A model generated the notes under the pieces. It saw only the letters and a program-made list of their open reading frames with translations. It ran no database searches and was not told the DNA's origin. Made by a program: the position numbers and the translations under genes. Below, in pieces: positions 31,305-44,542 of a stretch of DNA of 64,000 bases (position 1 is its first letter; each line of letters opens with the position of its first letter). The DNA comes from Phyllobacterium sp. 21LDTY02-6 (GTDB lineage Bacteria; Pseudomonadota; Alphaproteobacteria; Rhizobiales; Rhizobiaceae): NCBI RefSeq assembly GCF_023554255.2, contig NZ_JAMJWD020000001.1, positions 1,261,225-1,325,224 of the forward strand, given 5' to 3'.

Positions 31305-31868
31305 CTATTCTTCCGAACCGACCACGTCGCGGCGGCGAGCCTGCAGTGTCGAATACTTGATACCGCGCTGGGCAGCGATGTCCTTGGGGTGCATCTGGTG
31401 CTTGAGCGCATCGAACGTGGCGCGAACCATGTTGTACGGGTTCGACGAGCCGAGCGACTTTGCAACGACGTCCTGGACGCCGAGCGTCTCGAAAACGGCG
31501 CGCATCGGGCCACCGGCGATGATACCCGTACCGGCAGTTGCCGCGCGAAGCAGAACCTTGCCGGCGCCATGACGGCCTTCGACATCGTGATGAAGCGTAC
31601 GGCCCGAACGCAGCGGAACGAAAATCATCTCGCGCTTGGCAGATTCAGTTGCCTTGCGGATGGCTTCCGGCACTTCGCGCGCCTTGCCATGCCCGAAACC
31701 GACGCGGCCCTTCTGATCGCCAACGACGACGAGAGCAGCAAAACCGAAACGCCGACCGCCCTTGACGACCTTGGCGACGCGGTTGATGTGTACGAGCTTG
31801 TCAACGAATTCGCTGTCGCGCTCTTCGTTGCGGCCGCGATCTTCGCGGCTTCTCTTTTCCTGTGCCAT
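31305..31868 (-). CDS. rpsE: 30S ribosomal protein S5
   Basis: The 187-aa protein has the double-stranded RNA-binding N-terminal domain ([20 protein letters not shown]) and C-terminal domain ([20 protein letters not shown]). It sits at the mRNA entry and decoding accuracy region. Spectinomycin-contact loop residues [11 protein letters not shown] look wild type. Confidence 0.98.
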   Translation of the reverse strand: MAQEKRSREDRGRNEERDSEFVDKLVHINRVAKVVKGGRRFGFAALVVVGDQKGRVGFGHGKAREVPEAIRKATESAKREMIFVPLRSGRTLHHDVEGRHGAGKVLLRAATAGTGIIAGGPMRAVFETLGVQDVVAKSLGSSNPYNMVRATFDALKHQMHPKDIAAQRGIKYSTLQARRRDVVGSEE

Positions 31869-31945
31869 GCTCCTAATTCCTTTTTCTTTTCCGGTAGCAC
31901 GAATGATAGCGAAGCCCGGCTATTGTCCGGGCTTCCGTTACAACG

Positions 31946-32308
31946 CTAGAAGCTGAGGCCAGCTTCGCGGGCGGCCTCGGCAAGCGCCTTCACACGGCCG
32001 TGGTAAATATAGGCACCACGATCGAAGATGACTTCCTTGACTCCGGCCTTCACGGCGCGCTCGGCTACGAGCTTGCCAATGAGCGCTGCTGCATCGGAAT
32101 CCGCACCGGTCTTCAGCTTGCCCTTGAGGTCGGCTTCGAGCGTGGATGCAGATGCAATTGTGTGTCCACGCGCATCATCGATGATCTGCGCGTAGATATT
32201 CTTCGAAGAACGGTGGACGCTGAGCCGCGGACGGTCACCGGCAACCGCCTTGATCTGGCGGCGAACACGCGATGCGCGACGCTGAATGATTTCTTTCGGC
32301 GATGCCAT
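31946..32308 (-). CDS. rplR: 50S ribosomal protein L18
   Basis: The 120-aa protein binds 5S rRNA. The sequence contains [20 protein letters not shown] and the C-terminal [20 protein letters not shown]. It follows rplF at 12 nt. Confidence 0.98.
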   Translation of the reverse strand: MASPKEIIQRRASRVRRQIKAVAGDRPRLSVHRSSKNIYAQIIDDARGHTIASASTLEADLKGKLKTGADSDAAALIGKLVAERAVKAGVKEVIFDRGAYIYHGRVKALAEAAREAGLSF

Positions 32309-32320
32309 GACACGAATTCC

Positions 32321-32854
32321 TTACTTCTTCTTACCTTCTTTGCGAACGATCTTCTCGCCCGCATATTTCACGCCCTTGCCCTTGTAGGGTTCCGGACCAC
32401 GATATTCGCGGATCTCGGCAGCGACCTGGCCGACCTGCTGCTTGTCGATCCCGGTCACGACGATTTCCGTCGGCTTTGGAACCGCAACAGTGATGCCGGC
32501 TGGCACTTCGTAGATCACTTCATGGCTGAAGCCGAGCGACAGCTGCAGGTTCTTGCCCTGCATGGCCGCACGATAACCAACGCCATTGATCTCGAGACGC
32601 TTTTCGAAGCCGTCCTTCACACCGGTGAAGATGTTGACGACCATGGTGCGGCTCATGCCCCACTTGGAACGGGCGACCTTGGTGTTGTCACGCGGATTGA
32701 CGCTGATGGCGCCATCCTCGAACTTGACCACCACATCGTCATTGGCGACGAAGGTGAGTTCACCCTTCGGGCCCTTGGCCTTGATGGTCTGACCTTCCAC
32801 GCTGGCGGTGACGCCTTGCGGGACGGCCACGGGTTTTTTACCGATACGAGACAT
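32321..32854 (-). CDS. rplF: 50S ribosomal protein L6
   Basis: The 177-aa two-domain protein starts [20 protein letters not shown]. The signature [20 protein letters not shown] and the C-terminal [20 protein letters not shown] near the peptidyl-transferase and factor-binding base are clear. Confidence 0.98.
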   Translation of the reverse strand: MSRIGKKPVAVPQGVTASVEGQTIKAKGPKGELTFVANDDVVVKFEDGAISVNPRDNTKVARSKWGMSRTMVVNIFTGVKDGFEKRLEINGVGYRAAMQGKNLQLSLGFSHEVIYEVPAGITVAVPKPTEIVVTGIDKQQVGQVAAEIREYRGPEPYKGKGVKYAGEKIVRKEGKKK

Positions 32855-32892
32855 TTTTCAACCTGTCCGTTTCTTCCTGTTAAGCCCGCGCA

Positions 32893-33291
32893 TTAGAATA
32901 TGCGGCAGAGCAGCTCTCCACCAACATTCTGCTCACGCGCCTCGTGATCCGCCATGACGCCCTTCGGCGTGGAGAGGATCGAAATACCAAGGCCATTGGC
33001 AACCTGCGGGATCGACTTGACCGACACGTAAACGCGGCGACCGGGCTTCGAAATACGGGTAATCTCGCGAATTACCGGTACGTTCTCAAAATACTTCAGC
33101 TCGATTTCAAGCTCGGACTTGCCGTTCTCGAAATCCACCTGGCTGTATCCGCGGATATAACCTTCAGCCTGAAGAACATCCAGAACGCGGGCGCGCAGCT
33201 TGGAGGCAGGGGTCGAAACCTTGCCCTTCTTGCGCATGATTGCGTTACGGATGCGTGTCAGCATATCGCCGAGAGGATCTGTCATAGACAT
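32893..33291 (-). CDS. rpsH: 30S ribosomal protein S8
   Basis: The 132-aa protein starts [25 protein letters not shown] upstream supports ATG 33291. The C-terminal [20 protein letters not shown] binds 16S helix 21. In many bacteria S8 also represses the spc operon by binding its own mRNA; no such site was sought in detail here. Confidence 0.98.
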   Translation of the reverse strand: MSMTDPLGDMLTRIRNAIMRKKGKVSTPASKLRARVLDVLQAEGYIRGYSQVDFENGKSELEIELKYFENVPVIREITRISKPGRRVYVSVKSIPQVANGLGISILSTPKGVMADHEAREQNVGGELLCRIF

Positions 33292-33303
33292 CGCTCTTCT
33301 CCC

Positions 33304-33609
33304 TTACCAGCTCGACTTCACGACGCCGGGCACCTGGCCGAGCGAACCCAGCTGGCGCAATGCGATACGCGACATTTTGATCTTGCGGTAGTAACCGCGC
33401 GGACGGCCCGACACTTCGCAACGATTGCGAATGCGAACCTTCGTGGAATTGCGTGGCAGCTCTGCCAGCTGGATGGTGGCGCGGAAGCGCTCATCCAGAG
33501 GAAGCGACTGGTTCATCACGATAGCCTTCAGGCGTGCGCGCTTTGCAGCGAAACGCTTTACCAGAAGCCCGCGGCGCTTGTTCTTTTCGACTGCGCTCGT
33601 CTTTGCCAT
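33304..33609 (-). CDS. rpsN: 30S ribosomal protein S14
   Basis: The 101-aa zinc-free (C-minus) form starts [20 protein letters not shown]; no CxxC pair is present, as in most proteobacteria. The C-terminal [20 protein letters not shown] motif is conserved. The start 33609 is set by family length. Confidence 0.98.
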   Translation of the reverse strand: MAKTSAVEKNKRRGLLVKRFAAKRARLKAIVMNQSLPLDERFRATIQLAELPRNSTKVRIRNRCEVSGRPRGYYRKIKMSRIALRQLGSLGQVPGVVKSSW

Positions 33610-33634
33610 TTCAAATACCTCGCTACGCTTGCCG

Positions 33635-34192
33635 TTACTGGCGGAACGGGAAGTTGAAGGCGCGCAGGAGAGCGCGTGCTTCATCATCCGTCTTTGCAGT
33701 CGTACAAACGATGATGTCCATGCCCCAGATCTGATCAACCTTGTCGTAGTTGATTTCCGGAAACACAATGTGTTCCTTGATGCCCATCGCATAATTGCCG
33801 CGACCATCAAAGCTCTTCGGGTTCAGACCGCGGAAGTCGCGAACGCGCGGCAGCGCGATCGTGATGAGGCGATCCAGGAATTCATACATGCGTTCCTTGC
33901 GAAGGGTGACCTTCGTGCCGATCGGCATGTGCTCGCGAACCTTGAAAGTCGCGATAGACTTACGGGCACGCGTAATAACCGGCTTCTGGCCGGCAATCAA
34001 TGCCAGATCTTCAGCAGCCACTGTCGGCTTCTTCGAATCTGCCGTCGCCTCGCCGACGCCCATGTTCAGGACGACCTTGGTGATGCGCGGGATCTGCATC
34101 TCGTTTTCATATTTGAACTGCTCGAGAAGAGCCTTACGCACCACTTCCTGGTACTGCTTCTTCAAGCGTGGTTCGATCTTTGCATCAGCCAT
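33635..34192 (-). CDS. rplE: 50S ribosomal protein L5
   Basis: The 185-aa 5S rRNA-binding protein contains [20 protein letters not shown] and [20 protein letters not shown]. Its start overlaps the rplX stop by eight bases, which fits translational coupling. Confidence 0.98.
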   Translation of the reverse strand: MADAKIEPRLKKQYQEVVRKALLEQFKYENEMQIPRITKVVLNMGVGEATADSKKPTVAAEDLALIAGQKPVITRARKSIATFKVREHMPIGTKVTLRKERMYEFLDRLITIALPRVRDFRGLNPKSFDGRGNYAMGIKEHIVFPEINYDKVDQIWGMDIIVCTTAKTDDEARALLRAFNFPFRQ

Positions 34193-34496
34193 CGATCAGA
34201 TCTCCAGAACGCTTTGCTACACGTACCTTCTTGCCATCTTCGAGGACCTTGAAGCCAACACGGGTCGGCTTGCCATCCTTGTCGGCAATAGCGATGTTCG
34301 ACAGATGGAGCGGCGCCTCTTTCGAGATGATGCCTGCTTCCTGGTTCTGTGTCTGCTTCTGGTGACGCTTGACAACATTGACGCCGCGAACGAGCGCCTG
34401 CCCGTCCTTCGGCAAAACCTTGATTACTTCGCCGGTGCGGCCCTTGTCCTTACCAGCCAGAACGACAACGCGGTCGCCTTTACGGATCTTCTGCAT
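34185..34496 (-). CDS. rplX: 50S ribosomal protein L24
   Basis: The 103-aa assembly-initiator protein has a KOW motif ([20 protein letters not shown]) at the N-terminus. It lies between rplN and rplE and overlaps rplE by eight bases. Confidence 0.98.
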   Translation of the reverse strand: MQKIRKGDRVVVLAGKDKGRTGEVIKVLPKDGQALVRGVNVVKRHQKQTQNQEAGIISKEAPLHLSNIAIADKDGKPTRVGFKVLEDGKKVRVAKRSGDLIDG

Positions 34497-34506
34497 CGTC
34501 TGCTCC

Positions 34507-34875
34507 TTACAAAACTTCTGGAGCCAGCGAGATGATCTTCATGTGGCTCTTGGCGCGCAATTCGCGCGGAACCGGTCCGAAGATACGTGTGCCGATAGGC
34601 TCTTTCTTGTTGTCGATCAAAACAGCAGCGTTCTTATCGAAACGGATAACGCTACCATCGGCGCGACGGATGTCCTTGGCCGTGCGAACAACCACAGCCT
34701 TCATCACATCACCCTTCTTAACGCGGCCGCGCGGAATTGCTTCCTTGATCGAAACGACAATAATGTCGCCGACCGAAGCATATTTCCGCTTCGAGCCGCC
34801 CAGCACCTTGATGCACATGACACGACGGGCGCCGGAATTATCCGCGACGTCGAGGTTTGTTTGCATCTGAATCAT
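34507..34875 (-). CDS. rplN: 50S ribosomal protein L14
   Basis: The 122-aa protein ([20 protein letters not shown]) is standard length. The family signature [19 protein letters not shown] is present. It contacts the 30S at an intersubunit bridge. 79 nt after rpsQ. Confidence 0.98.
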   Translation of the reverse strand: MIQMQTNLDVADNSGARRVMCIKVLGGSKRKYASVGDIIVVSIKEAIPRGRVKKGDVMKAVVVRTAKDIRRADGSVIRFDKNAAVLIDNKKEPIGTRIFGPVPRELRAKSHMKIISLAPEVL

Positions 34876-34954
34876 GACTAGCCGCCTTCTTCTTGTTCAA
34901 CCGGACTGGGCTTTCCTTGCCCCTCGCGATTGTTGCGTACTTACATACAGATAT

Positions 34955-35197
34955 TTAACTGGCCGGGGCGTCCGTTACGACTACCCAACGCTTGTCTTTC
35001 GAAATCGGCTTGGATTCCTGAATGGAAACCGTATCGCCAACCTTGAACTGGTTGCTTTCATCATGCGCCTTGTACTTCTTGGACTGGCGCACAGTCTTCT
35101 GGAGGAGCGGATGCGAATAGCGCCGCTCGACCTTGACCACAATGGTCTTGTCGTTCTTGTCGCTGACGACAACGCCCTGCAGAATGCGTTTAGGCAT
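34955..35197 (-). CDS. rpsQ: 30S ribosomal protein S17
   Basis: The 80-aa OB-fold protein ([20 protein letters not shown]) includes [20 protein letters not shown]. It is an early 16S rRNA-binding protein and begins 11 nt after rpmC. Confidence 0.98.
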   Translation of the reverse strand: MPKRILQGVVVSDKNDKTIVVKVERRYSHPLLQKTVRQSKKYKAHDESNQFKVGDTVSIQESKPISKDKRWVVVTDAPAS

Positions 35198-35208
35198 GGT
35201 TTTCTTCC

Positions 35209-35409
35209 TTAAGCCTTGCTCTCGACCGCTTTCTGGCGGGCGATCGTCTTGATGCGCGCGATATCGCGGCGGATCTGCCGAACGCGAGCGGTTTTTTCCA
35301 ATTGGCCGGTCGCCTTCTGGAAGCGCAGGTTGAACTGCTCTTTCTTCAACGAACCCAATTCTTCATTCAACTGATCGAGGCTCATGGCCCGGACTTCTGC
35401 GGATTTCAT
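35209..35409 (-). CDS. rpmC: 50S ribosomal protein L29
   Basis: The start at [20 protein letters not shown] (35409) gives the normal 66 aa; an ATG nine bases upstream is less likely. The helical hairpin includes [20 protein letters not shown]. It sits near the exit tunnel and the SRP/trigger-factor dock. Confidence 0.96.
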   Translation of the reverse strand: MKSAEVRAMSLDQLNEELGSLKKEQFNLRFQKATGQLEKTARVRQIRRDIARIKTIARQKAVESKA

Positions 35410-35420
35410 AGCATCCACCC

Positions 35421-35834
35421 TTATTCTGCGATGCGCTGAATAAAGCGCGTCTTTACCGAAAGCTTTGCCGCTCCGAGGCGAAGAGCCTCACGAGCGATTT
35501 CTTCCGACACGCCGTCGAGCTCGAACATGACGCGGCCCGGTGCGACCCGCGATGCCCAATAATCCACCGAACCCTTACCCTTACCCATGCGGACTTCGGT
35601 AGGCTTCGATGTTACCGGCACATCCGGGAAAATCCGGATCCACACACGACCGGCACGCTTCATGTGACGGGTAATTGCACGGCGAGCGGCCTCGATCTCA
35701 CGCGCGGTTACGCGGTTCGGTTCAAGGGCCTTCAGGCCGAAAGCACCAAAATTAAGATCCGTGCCGCCTTTCGACGCGCCGTGGATACGGCCCTTGAACT
35801 GCTTGCGGAACTTTGTGCGCTTAGGCTGCAGCAT
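35421..35834 (-). CDS. rplP: 50S ribosomal protein L16
   Basis: The 137-aa protein ([20 protein letters not shown]) contains the conserved [20 protein letters not shown] and [20 protein letters not shown]. It organises the tRNA A-site region. 41 nt after rpsC. Confidence 0.98.
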   Translation of the reverse strand: MLQPKRTKFRKQFKGRIHGASKGGTDLNFGAFGLKALEPNRVTAREIEAARRAITRHMKRAGRVWIRIFPDVPVTSKPTEVRMGKGKGSVDYWASRVAPGRVMFELDGVSEEIAREALRLGAAKLSVKTRFIQRIAE

Positions 35835-35875
35835 TGTTCTCTACTCCAAAATTCTCGATCCGGAAAGACGCTATT

Positions 35876-36583
35876 TTAAGCGTTTTCGCGGCGACGGTTC
35901 GAACCCTGATTGCTGTCGCCTTCAACCGCGCGGCGTTCGGAGGCCATCGGGTCGTGTTCAAGGATCTCGCCCTTGAATACCCAGACCTTGACGCCGCAGA
36001 TGCCATAGGCGGTATGTGCTTCAGCAGTTCCGTAATCAATATCCGCACGAAGCGTATGCAGCGGCACGCGGCCTTCGCGATACCATTCCATACGAGCGAT
36101 TTCCGCGCCGCCGAGACGGCCCGAGCAGTTGATGCGGATGCCTTCGGCTCCAAGACGCATCGCCGACTGAACGGCGCGCTTCATGGCGCGACGGAAAGCG
36201 ACGCGGCGCTCGAGCTGCTGGGCGATCGACTGAGCGACCAGCGTTGCATCGGTCTCCGGCTTGCGGACTTCGACGATATTGAGCGTTGTGTCCGCATTGG
36301 TCATTTCCGACAGCTTGCGACGCAGCTTCTCGATATCGGCGCCCTTCTTGCCGATGATCAGGCCCGGACGGGCCGCATGGATCGTAACGCGGCACTTCTT
36401 GTGCGGACGCTCGATCACGACCTTCGAAATGGCAGCCTGCTTCAGTTCCTCGACCAGATACTTGCGGATCTTGAGGTCTTCATGCAGCAGCTTGCCGTAT
36501 TCGCCCGTATTCGCATACCAACGCGAATCCCAGGTGCGGTTGATGCCGAGGCGGAAACCAACCGGATTAATCTTCTGGCCCAT
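35876..36583 (-). CDS. rpsC: 30S ribosomal protein S3
   Basis: The 235-aa protein has an N-terminal KH domain ([20 protein letters not shown]) and the C-terminal domain with [20 protein letters not shown]. It forms the mRNA entry helicase face. Its start base is the last base of the rplV stop. Confidence 0.98.
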   Translation of the reverse strand: MGQKINPVGFRLGINRTWDSRWYANTGEYGKLLHEDLKIRKYLVEELKQAAISKVVIERPHKKCRVTIHAARPGLIIGKKGADIEKLRRKLSEMTNADTTLNIVEVRKPETDATLVAQSIAQQLERRVAFRRAMKRAVQSAMRLGAEGIRINCSGRLGGAEIARMEWYREGRVPLHTLRADIDYGTAEAHTAYGICGVKVWVFKGEILEHDPMASERRAVEGDSNQGSNRRRENA

Positions 36584-36972
36584 TATGCGGCCTCCCCTTT
36601 TTCCACTGCCTCGCGAACGACGATCGTCAGATGCGAGAATGGCTTCTCGATCCGGCTCGCCCGGCCGCGGCCACGTACGTGGAAGCGCTTCATCACGATT
36701 GACTTGCCTACATAGGCTTCAGCAACAACCAGAGCATCAACATCCAGGTCATGGTTGTTTTCTGCGTTGGCGATAGCTGATTCGAGCGTCTTTTTCACCG
36801 TGCCTGCGATCCGCTTGCGCGAAAATTCCAGATCGGCAAGAGCGGCGTTCACCTTCTTGCCACGGATGAGAGCAGCCACCAGATTGAGCTTCTGAGGGCT
36901 GATGCGGAGCGTGCGGGCAACGGCTTTCGCCTCGTTGTCCTTAAGCTGGCGCGGAGCCTTAGCCTTGCCCAT
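36583..36972 (-). CDS. rplV: 50S ribosomal protein L22
   Basis: The 129-aa protein has the tunnel-reaching loop near [20 protein letters not shown]. The macrolide-related loop appears undeleted. It is adjacent to rpsS (2-nt gap). Confidence 0.98.
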   Translation of the reverse strand: MGKAKAPRQLKDNEAKAVARTLRISPQKLNLVAALIRGKKVNAALADLEFSRKRIAGTVKKTLESAIANAENNHDLDVDALVVAEAYVGKSIVMKRFHVRGRGRASRIEKPFSHLTIVVREAVEKGEAA

Positions 36973-36974
36973 CT

Positions 36975-37253
36975 TTATTTCCTCTTCGCTTTCTTGTCCG
37001 CGCCGTGACCGTAATAGGTCCGCGTCGGAGCGAATTCACCAAACTTGTGACCGATCATTTCTTCATTGACCGACACCGGGACATGCTTGTTGCCGTTATA
37101 AACGCCGAAGGTCAGGCCGACGAACTGCGGCAGGATCGTGGAGCGGCGGCTCCAGATCTTGATGACCTCACTGCGTCCGCCCTCGCGTACCTTCTCAGCC
37201 TTCTTGAGAAGATAGCCATCGATGAACGGGCCTTTCCAAACTGAACGAGCCAT
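36975..37253 (-). CDS. rpsS: 30S ribosomal protein S19
   Basis: The 92-aa protein ([20 protein letters not shown]) carries the signature [20 protein letters not shown]. It works with S13 at the head of the small subunit. 15 nt after rplB. Confidence 0.98.
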   Translation of the reverse strand: MARSVWKGPFIDGYLLKKAEKVREGGRSEVIKIWSRRSTILPQFVGLTFGVYNGNKHVPVSVNEEMIGHKFGEFAPTRTYYGHGADKKAKRK

Positions 37254-37268
37254 TTCAGACTACCTCTC

Positions 37269-38102
37269 TTACTTCTTGCGCTGATGGCGCGAACGAGCGA
37301 TGAACTTGTCCGTAGCCTTGTTGGAGCGCGTCTTCTTGCCCTTGGTGGGCTTGCCCCACGGCGTGACAGGATGACGACCACCAGATGTCCGGCCTTCACC
37401 ACCACCATGGGGGTGATCGACAGGGTTCATGGTAACACCGCGGTTGTGCGGACGCTTGCCGAGCCAACGGCTGCGACCGGCCTTACCGAGATTGATATTG
37501 CCGTGATCCGGGTTCGATACTGCACCTACGGTCGCAAAGCAAGAACCATGAACAAGACGCTGCTCGCCCGAGTTCAGGCGAAGGATCGCCATTCCCTGGT
37601 CGCGGCCGACGAGCTGGGCATAGGTACCGGCGGAACGGGCGATCTGACCGCCCTTGCCCGGCTTCATCTCCACATTGTGGATGATGGTGCCGACCGGCAT
37701 TGCCGAAAGCGGCATCGCATTGCCCGGCTTGACGTCCGTCTGTGCGCCGGCGATGACGCTGTCGCCCACGGCGAGGCGCTGCGGAGCCAGGATGTAGCTC
37801 AGCTCGCCGTCTTCGTAACGGATGAGCGCAATGAATGCGGTCCGGTTCGGATCGTATTCAAGGCGTTCCACCTTTGCAGCAACATCATGCTTGCGGCGCT
37901 TGAAATCGACGAAGCGATAGGTGCGCTTGTGACCGCCACCCTGGAAGCGTACGGTGACGCGACCCGTGTTGTTGCGGCCGCCCTTGGACGACAGACCTTC
38001 GGTCAGCGACTTTACGGGCTTGCCCTTGTAGAGCTCCGAACGGTCCACGATCACCAGCTGGCGCTGGCTTGGCGTGGTTGGGTTATAATGTTTGAGTGCC
38101 AT
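37269..38102 (-). CDS. rplB: 50S ribosomal protein L2
   Basis: The 277-aa protein is needed for subunit joining and the peptidyl-transferase centre. The C-terminal loop with the critical His is [18 protein letters not shown]. The start is [20 protein letters not shown], 20 nt after rplW. Confidence 0.98.
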   Translation of the reverse strand: MALKHYNPTTPSQRQLVIVDRSELYKGKPVKSLTEGLSSKGGRNNTGRVTVRFQGGGHKRTYRFVDFKRRKHDVAAKVERLEYDPNRTAFIALIRYEDGELSYILAPQRLAVGDSVIAGAQTDVKPGNAMPLSAMPVGTIIHNVEMKPGKGGQIARSAGTYAQLVGRDQGMAILRLNSGEQRLVHGSCFATVGAVSNPDHGNINLGKAGRSRWLGKRPHNRGVTMNPVDHPHGGGEGRTSGGRHPVTPWGKPTKGKKTRSNKATDKFIARSRHQRKK

Positions 38103-38122
38103 TGTCTTTACTCCACGGCCCC

Positions 38123-38416
38123 TCAGAGACCAGTCGAAACATCGATCGACTGCCCTTCGGCAAGCGTCACGATTGCTTTCTTGACATCACTCTGGCGCCC
38201 GACGATGCCGCGGAACCGCTTCACCTTGCCTTTGCGCACAGCAGTATTGACTGCAGTCACCTTCACGCGGAACAGCGCTTCAACTGCGGCTTTGATTTCC
38301 GGCTTCGTTGCCTTGCGGGCCACGTTGAAAACGACCTGGTTGTTTTCGGAAACCAGGGTCGACTTCTCGGTGATGACCGGGCTGACGATCACGTCATAGT
38401 GGCGAAGATCAGTCAT
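38123..38416 (-). CDS. rplW: 50S ribosomal protein L23
   Basis: The 97-aa protein ([20 protein letters not shown]) is the trigger-factor and SRP docking protein at the tunnel exit. Its start overlaps the rplD stop by four bases (ATGA). Confidence 0.98.
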   Translation of the reverse strand: MTDLRHYDVIVSPVITEKSTLVSENNQVVFNVARKATKPEIKAAVEALFRVKVTAVNTAVRKGKVKRFRGIVGRQSDVKKAIVTLAEGQSIDVSTGL

Positions 38417-39033
38417 TTGAAACGCTCCTCGAGAGCTTCGACTGCAGCCTTGGAAAGCACGAGCTTGCCACGGCGCAGGATGTCATAAACATTGATGCCC
38501 TGGATCGGCAGAACATCGATGTTCGGGATGTTCGAAGCCGCACGGCGGAAATTCGCATCGATCTCGGCACCGCCGATCAGGAGCGCATTTTCCAGTCCGA
38601 GCTTGGCGAACTGCGAAACAAGGATCTTCGTCTTGCCTTCGGCCGCTGCCAGATCGTCGACGATGATCAGGTCGGAGGCCTTTACCTTTGCCGAAAGGGC
38701 ATGGCGAAGTGCGAGGGCGCGGACCTTCTTCGGCAGCGAATGCTCATGGCTGTGAACCACAGGACCATGGGCCTTGCCGCCGCCGCGGAACTGCGGTGCG
38801 CGTGCCGAATGATGGCGGGCGCGACCGGTGCCCTTCTGCTTGTACATCTTGGCGCCGGTACGTGCGATTTCCGAACGTCCCTTCGCCTTGTGCGTACCCT
38901 GCTGCTTGCGAGCGAGCTGGTAGCGCACCATGCGCTGAAGGATGTCGTCGCGCGGCTCGAGCCCGAAAATCTCCTCGGAGAGTTTCAGCTTGCCGGCGTC
39001 AACGCCTTCAAGGGTTGTAATCTTGAGATCCAT
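38413..39033 (-). CDS. rplD: 50S ribosomal protein L4
   Basis: The 206-aa protein has the tunnel-lining loop [20 protein letters not shown]. In gammaproteobacteria L4 also represses the S10 operon; that is not established here. Its ATG shares a base with the rplC stop. Confidence 0.98.
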   Translation of the reverse strand: MDLKITTLEGVDAGKLKLSEEIFGLEPRDDILQRMVRYQLARKQQGTHKAKGRSEIARTGAKMYKQKGTGRARHHSARAPQFRGGGKAHGPVVHSHEHSLPKKVRALALRHALSAKVKASDLIIVDDLAAAEGKTKILVSQFAKLGLENALLIGGAEIDANFRRAASNIPNIDVLPIQGINVYDILRRGKLVLSKAAVEALEERFK

Positions 39034-39779
39034 TATTCGGCTCCCTCTGTTGTCTGCGCTGCTTCTGCATCAGACACAGCTGGTGCGGCTTTTGCGTCAT
39101 TGTTCGATACGCGAAGGCCTGCGGGCTTCGGAGCGTTCTCGGGCAGCGCTACCTTGACGGCATCGCGTACGAGGATCCAAGCACCCTTCGAGCCGGGAAC
39201 GGCGCCGCGAACAAGGATGAGGCCGCGGTCCAGATCAGTCGAAACAACTTCGATGTTCTGCGTCGTCACGCGGGTCTGACCCATGTGACCAGCCATCTTC
39301 TTGCCCTTGAACACCTTGCCCGGATCCTGGCGCTGACCAGTCGAACCGTGTGCGCGGTGGGTAACCGAGTTACCATGCGTTGCGCGGTGACCGCCGAAAT
39401 TGTGGCGCTTCATCGAACCGGCAAAACCCTTACCGATCGAAGTACCCGTCACATCGACCTTCTGGCCGGCAACATAATGATCGGCGGTGATCTCGGTGCC
39501 GACATCGAGAAGATTGTCAGCCGAGACGCGGAACTCCGCGACCTTCGCCTTTGGCTCGACAGAAGCCGCCGCGAAATGACCGCGCAAGCCCTTCGTCGTA
39601 TTCTTTACCTTGGCCAGCCCAACGCCGAGCTGAACGGCTGTATAGCCATTCTTCTCAACAGTACGCTGAGCCACGACCTGGCAATTCTCCATCCGGAGAA
39701 CTGTGACCGGCACATGCTCGCCAGCGTCGTTATAGACGCGAGTCATGCCCAGTTTCTGTGCAATTACACCTGAACGCAT
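39033..39779 (-). CDS. rplC: 50S ribosomal protein L3
   Basis: The 248-aa protein starts [20 protein letters not shown]. The central finger to the peptidyl-transferase centre holds [20 protein letters not shown]. The C-terminal tail is longer than in E. coli and rich in Ala/Glu ([18 protein letters not shown]), common in Hyphomicrobiales. Confidence 0.98.
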   Translation of the reverse strand: MRSGVIAQKLGMTRVYNDAGEHVPVTVLRMENCQVVAQRTVEKNGYTAVQLGVGLAKVKNTTKGLRGHFAAASVEPKAKVAEFRVSADNLLDVGTEITADHYVAGQKVDVTGTSIGKGFAGSMKRHNFGGHRATHGNSVTHRAHGSTGQRQDPGKVFKGKKMAGHMGQTRVTTQNIEVVSTDLDRGLILVRGAVPGSKGAWILVRDAVKVALPENAPKPAGLRVSNNDAKAAPAVSDAEAAQTTEGAE

Positions 39780-39804
39780 CGGTTCGTCCTTCCGTCCTCA
39801 AGCC

Positions 39805-40113
39805 TTACAGCTTGATCTCGACATCAACACCAGCGGAAAGATCGAGCTTCATCAGCGCGTCTACAGTCTGCGGGGTTGGGTCTACGATATCGAGAAGACG
39901 CTTGTGAGTGCGCATCTCGAACTGCTCGCGGCTCTTCTTGTCGATGTGCGGCGAGCGGTTAACCGTGAACTTCTCGATCCGCGTGGGAAGCGGGATCGGT
40001 CCGCGCACATTGGCACCGGTACGCTTGGCAGTCGACACGATTTCCCGCGTCGAATCGTCAAGGATCCGATGATCAAACGCCTTGAGGCGAATGCGGATGT
40101 TTTGACCGTTCAT
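39805..40113 (-). CDS. rpsJ: 30S ribosomal protein S10 (NusE)
   Basis: The 102-aa protein ([20 protein letters not shown]) also works as NusE in antitermination with NusB and NusG. The loop [20 protein letters not shown] is conserved. It lies 60 bp after tuf, so the S10 segment is probably read through from str in addition to any own promoter. Confidence 0.98.
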   Translation of the reverse strand: MNGQNIRIRLKAFDHRILDDSTREIVSTAKRTGANVRGPIPLPTRIEKFTVNRSPHIDKKSREQFEMRTHKRLLDIVDPTPQTVDALMKLDLSAGVDVEIKL

Positions 40114-40173
40114 TTCATCTTTTCCTTGTTTAGCGGAGACGCTTTATCAGCGTCTCCCGCATAAAACCTTAAC

Positions 40174-41349
<1,176 letters not shown>

Positions 41350-41411
41350 CTGAGCTCTCCGTTACATGTTCGCCTGCTCAGGCGTCTTAAATTTCCCGCG
41401 TAACCCCTTGG

Positions 41412-43499
41412 CTACGCAAACTTCTTCTGAATTTCCTGCGCGACAGCTGTCGGCACCGGCTCATAGTGATCGAACTGCATCGTGTACTGTGCACGACCCT
41501 GGCTCATCGAACGCAGCGTGTTCACGTAGCCAAACATGTTGGCCAGCGGCACGTTTGCATTGACGACCGTGGCGATACCACGTGCTTCAGTGCCGGAAAT
41601 CTGTCCGCGACGCGAATTCAGATCGCCGATAACGTCACCGACATAATCCTCAGGCGTCACGACCTCGACCTTCATGATCGGCTCGAGCAGCTGGGCGCCG
41701 GCCTTCTGCGCACCTTCGCGGAATGCAGCGCGAGCTGCGATTTCGAAGGCGAGCACCGAAGAGTCCACATCGTGGTAGGCACCGTCGATGAGCGTGGCCT
41801 TCACGCCCAGCATTGGGAAGCCTGCGAGCGGACCCGCACCCATGACGCTTTCGATACCCTTCTGAACACCCGGAATGTATTCCTTCGGAACAGCACCGCC
41901 GACGATCTTCGATTCGAAGATGAAATCATCACCTTCATGCGGCTCGAAGATAACCTTGATGCGGGCGAACTGACCCGAACCACCGGACTGCTTCTTGTGG
42001 GTGTAATCGATTTCCGCGGCGCGGGTGATCGATTCACGGTAGGCAACCTGCGGCTGGCCGACATTGGCCTCGACCTTGAACTCGCGACGCATGCGGTCGA
42101 CGAGGATGTCGAGGTGAAGTTCGCCCATGCCGGCGATGATGGTCTGGCCGGATTCTTCGTCCGACTTGACGCGGAAGGAAGGATCCTCGGCAGCGAGGCG
42201 ATTGAGCGCAATGCCCATCTTTTCCTGGTCGGCCTTGGTCTTCGGCTCGATCGCGATCTCGATGACCGGATCGGGGAACTCCATGCGCTCCAGGATAACC
42301 GGCTTCAGCGGATCGCAAAGCGTATCGCCAGTCGTGGTTTCCTTGAGGCCTGCAAGCGCAACGATGTCGCCGGCATAGGCTTCTTCGATGTCTTCGCGGG
42401 AGTTGGAGTGCATCTGCAGCATGCGGCCGATGCGCTCACGCTTGTTCTTCACCGTATTGTCGAGCGAAACGCCCTTGGCGAGCTTGCCGGAATAGATGCG
42501 GCAGAAGGTGAGCGAACCGACGAACGGGTCGTTCATGATCTTGAATGCCAGCATCGACAGCGGCTCTTCGTCCGAGGACTTGCGCGTCGTTTCGGTTTCG
42601 GTCTTCGGGTCGATGCCCTTGATCGCCGGTACGTCGATCGGCGAAGGCAGATATTCGACGACGCCGTCGAGCAGGGGCTGAACGCCCTTGTTCTTGAACG
42701 CCGAACCGCAGAATACCGGATGGAAATCGACGCGGCAGGTACCGACGCGGATCAGCTGGCGCAGCTTGTCATTGTCGGGCATGTTGCCTTCCAGATAAGC
42801 TTCCATCGCCTCTTCTTCGACCTCTACAGCGGTCTCGATCAGCTTCTCGCGATATTCCTCGGCCTTCTCCTTAAGGTCGGCAGGGATCTCGACGACATCC
42901 CACTGCGCACCGAGCGACTCGTCGCGCCAGATGAGAGCGTTCATGTCGATCAGGTCGACGACGCCCTTGAAATCGCTTTCGGCGCCGATCGGCAGCTGCA
43001 TGACGAGCGCCTTCGCACCGAGACGGGTCTTGACCATGTCGACGCAGCGATAGAAATCGGCGCCGGTCTTGTCCATCTTGTTGACGAAGATCATGCGCGG
43101 GACATGATACTTCTCGGCCTGGCGCCAGACGGTCTCGGTCTGCGGCTCGACACCGGCATTGGCGTCGAGGAGCGCGATTGCACCGTCGAGAACGCGCAGC
43201 GAACGCTCGACTTCAATGGTGAAGTCGACGTGGCCCGGGGTGTCGATGATGTTGAAACGGCGCATCTTGCCGTCACGACCCTTCCAGAAGGTGGTGGTAG
43301 CAGCCGAAGTGATCGTGATGCCACGCTCCTGCTCCTGCTCCATCCAGTCCATCGTGGCGGCGCCATCATGAACTTCACCGATCTTGTGCGACTTGCCGGT
43401 GTAGTAAAGGATACGCTCGGTGGTCGTCGTCTTGCCGGCGTCGATATGCGCCATGATACCGAAATTACGGTAGTCTTCGATTTTATATTCGCGGGCCAT
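41412..43499 (-). CDS. fusA: elongation factor G
   Basis: The 695-aa translocase has its P-loop in [20 protein letters not shown], switch [23 protein letters not shown]4 [12 protein letters not shown], and domain IV tip region [19 protein letters not shown]. It moves tRNAs and mRNA and helps in recycling. It follows rpsG (33 nt) and precedes tuf (62 nt) in the str operon. Confidence 0.99.
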   Translation of the reverse strand: MAREYKIEDYRNFGIMAHIDAGKTTTTERILYYTGKSHKIGEVHDGAATMDWMEQEQERGITITSAATTTFWKGRDGKMRRFNIIDTPGHVDFTIEVERSLRVLDGAIALLDANAGVEPQTETVWRQAEKYHVPRMIFVNKMDKTGADFYRCVDMVKTRLGAKALVMQLPIGAESDFKGVVDLIDMNALIWRDESLGAQWDVVEIPADLKEKAEEYREKLIETAVEVEEEAMEAYLEGNMPDNDKLRQLIRVGTCRVDFHPVFCGSAFKNKGVQPLLDGVVEYLPSPIDVPAIKGIDPKTETETTRKSSDEEPLSMLAFKIMNDPFVGSLTFCRIYSGKLAKGVSLDNTVKNKRERIGRMLQMHSNSREDIEEAYAGDIVALAGLKETTTGDTLCDPLKPVILERMEFPDPVIEIAIEPKTKADQEKMGIALNRLAAEDPSFRVKSDEESGQTIIAGMGELHLDILVDRMRREFKVEANVGQPQVAYRESITRAAEIDYTHKKQSGGSGQFARIKVIFEPHEGDDFIFESKIVGGAVPKEYIPGVQKGIESVMGAGPLAGFPMLGVKATLIDGAYHDVDSSVLAFEIAARAAFREGAQKAGAQLLEPIMKVEVVTPEDYVGDVIGDLNSRRGQISGTEARGIATVVNANVPLANMFGYVNTLRSMSQGRAQYTMQFDHYEPVPTAVAQEIQKKFA

Positions 43500-43532
43500 G
43501 ATAAGCTGCCTTCAAGAATAGGGTTTCGACGA

Positions 43533-44003
43533 TTACCAGCGGTAATGCGAGAATGCGCGGTTGGCTTCCGCCATGCGGTGCGTGTCTTCGCGCTTCTTGA
43601 CGGCCGAGCCACGATTGTTGGCGGCATCGAGAAGTTCGCCGGACAGACGGTCGACCATGGTCGACTCGTTGCGGCCGCGAGCGGCATTGATCAGCCAGCG
43701 GATGGCGAGAGCCTGGCGGCGCTCCGGACGAACGTCGACCGGCACCTGGTAGGTCGCACCACCGACACGGCGCGAACGCACTTCGACGTGCGGCGCAATG
43801 TTGTCGAGAGCCTGATGGAACACGGCCACCGGCTCCTGCTTGCTCTTCGTCTCGACGGATTCGAGCGCACCGTAAACGATACGCTCTGCGACCGACTTCT
43901 TGCCATGAAGCATGACGGCATTCATGAACTTGGTCAGAACGAGATCGCCGAACTTGGGATCCGGGTTGATCTCACGCTTTTCTGCACTATGGCGTCTGGA
44001 CAT
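43533..44003 (-). CDS. rpsG: 30S ribosomal protein S7
   Basis: The 156-aa protein ([20 protein letters not shown]) contains the conserved [20 protein letters not shown] and ends [13 protein letters not shown]. It nucleates head assembly and in E. coli regulates the str operon. 57 nt after rpsL. Confidence 0.98.
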   Translation of the reverse strand: MSRRHSAEKREINPDPKFGDLVLTKFMNAVMLHGKKSVAERIVYGALESVETKSKQEPVAVFHQALDNIAPHVEVRSRRVGGATYQVPVDVRPERRQALAIRWLINAARGRNESTMVDRLSGELLDAANNRGSAVKKREDTHRMAEANRAFSHYRW

Positions 44004-44060
44004 ATCTTCTGTCTCTTCGCTTGTTCGGTCCGGCGGTTGAGGCCTGGAACCGGATAAAAC

Positions 44061-44432
44061 TTACTTCGGACGCTTCGCACCGTACTTGGAACGGCGCTGC
44101 TTGCGGTTCTTGACGCCCTGCGTATCCAGAACACCACGGATGATGTGGTAACGAACGCCGGGCAAATCCTTTACACGGCCGCCGCGGATCATCACGACGG
44201 AGTGTTCCTGAAGGTTGTGACCCTCACCCGGAATATATCCGATGACCTCGAAGCCGTTGGTCAGGCGCACCTTGGCGACCTTACGGAGAGCCGAGTTCGG
44301 CTTCTTCGGGGTCGTCGTATAGACGCGTGTGCAAACGCCGCGCTTCTGCGGGTTTTCCTGCAGAGCAGGGACTTTATTGCGCTTTACCGGCGCAGTGCGC
44401 GGCTTGCGGATCAACTGGTTTACGGTAGGCAT
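44061..44432 (-). CDS. rpsL: 30S ribosomal protein S12
   Basis: The 123-aa decoding-site protein has both streptomycin-relevant loops in wild-type form: [18 protein letters not shown] (Lys at the resistance position) and [17 protein letters not shown]. It is the first gene of the str operon, with a good sigma-70-type promoter ~250 bp upstream. Confidence 0.98.
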   Translation of the reverse strand: MPTVNQLIRKPRTAPVKRNKVPALQENPQKRGVCTRVYTTTPKKPNSALRKVAKVRLTNGFEVIGYIPGEGHNLQEHSVVMIRGGRVKDLPGVRYHIIRGVLDTQGVKNRKQRRSKYGAKRPK

Positions 44433-44507
44433 TCAACCTTCCCTCTTTCACAAATCTCGTATCTTCGCCCGTCAGGGCCGTTTCAGCGCCATGCTCATGC
44501 ACGAATT

Positions 44508-44542
44508 CGGGCAAATAGACCACCCTCGCGGGTGGTTGCCCG
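44508..44542 (-). promoter_or_regulatory. stem-loop in the rpsL leader
   Basis: A two-part perfect hairpin: outer CGGGCAA/TTGCCCG and inner CCACCC-TCGC-GGGTGG. It lies ~75-110 nt upstream of the rpsL start within the transcribed leader. There is no T-run, so it is not a terminator; it may be an mRNA stability or autoregulatory element. Confidence 0.45.
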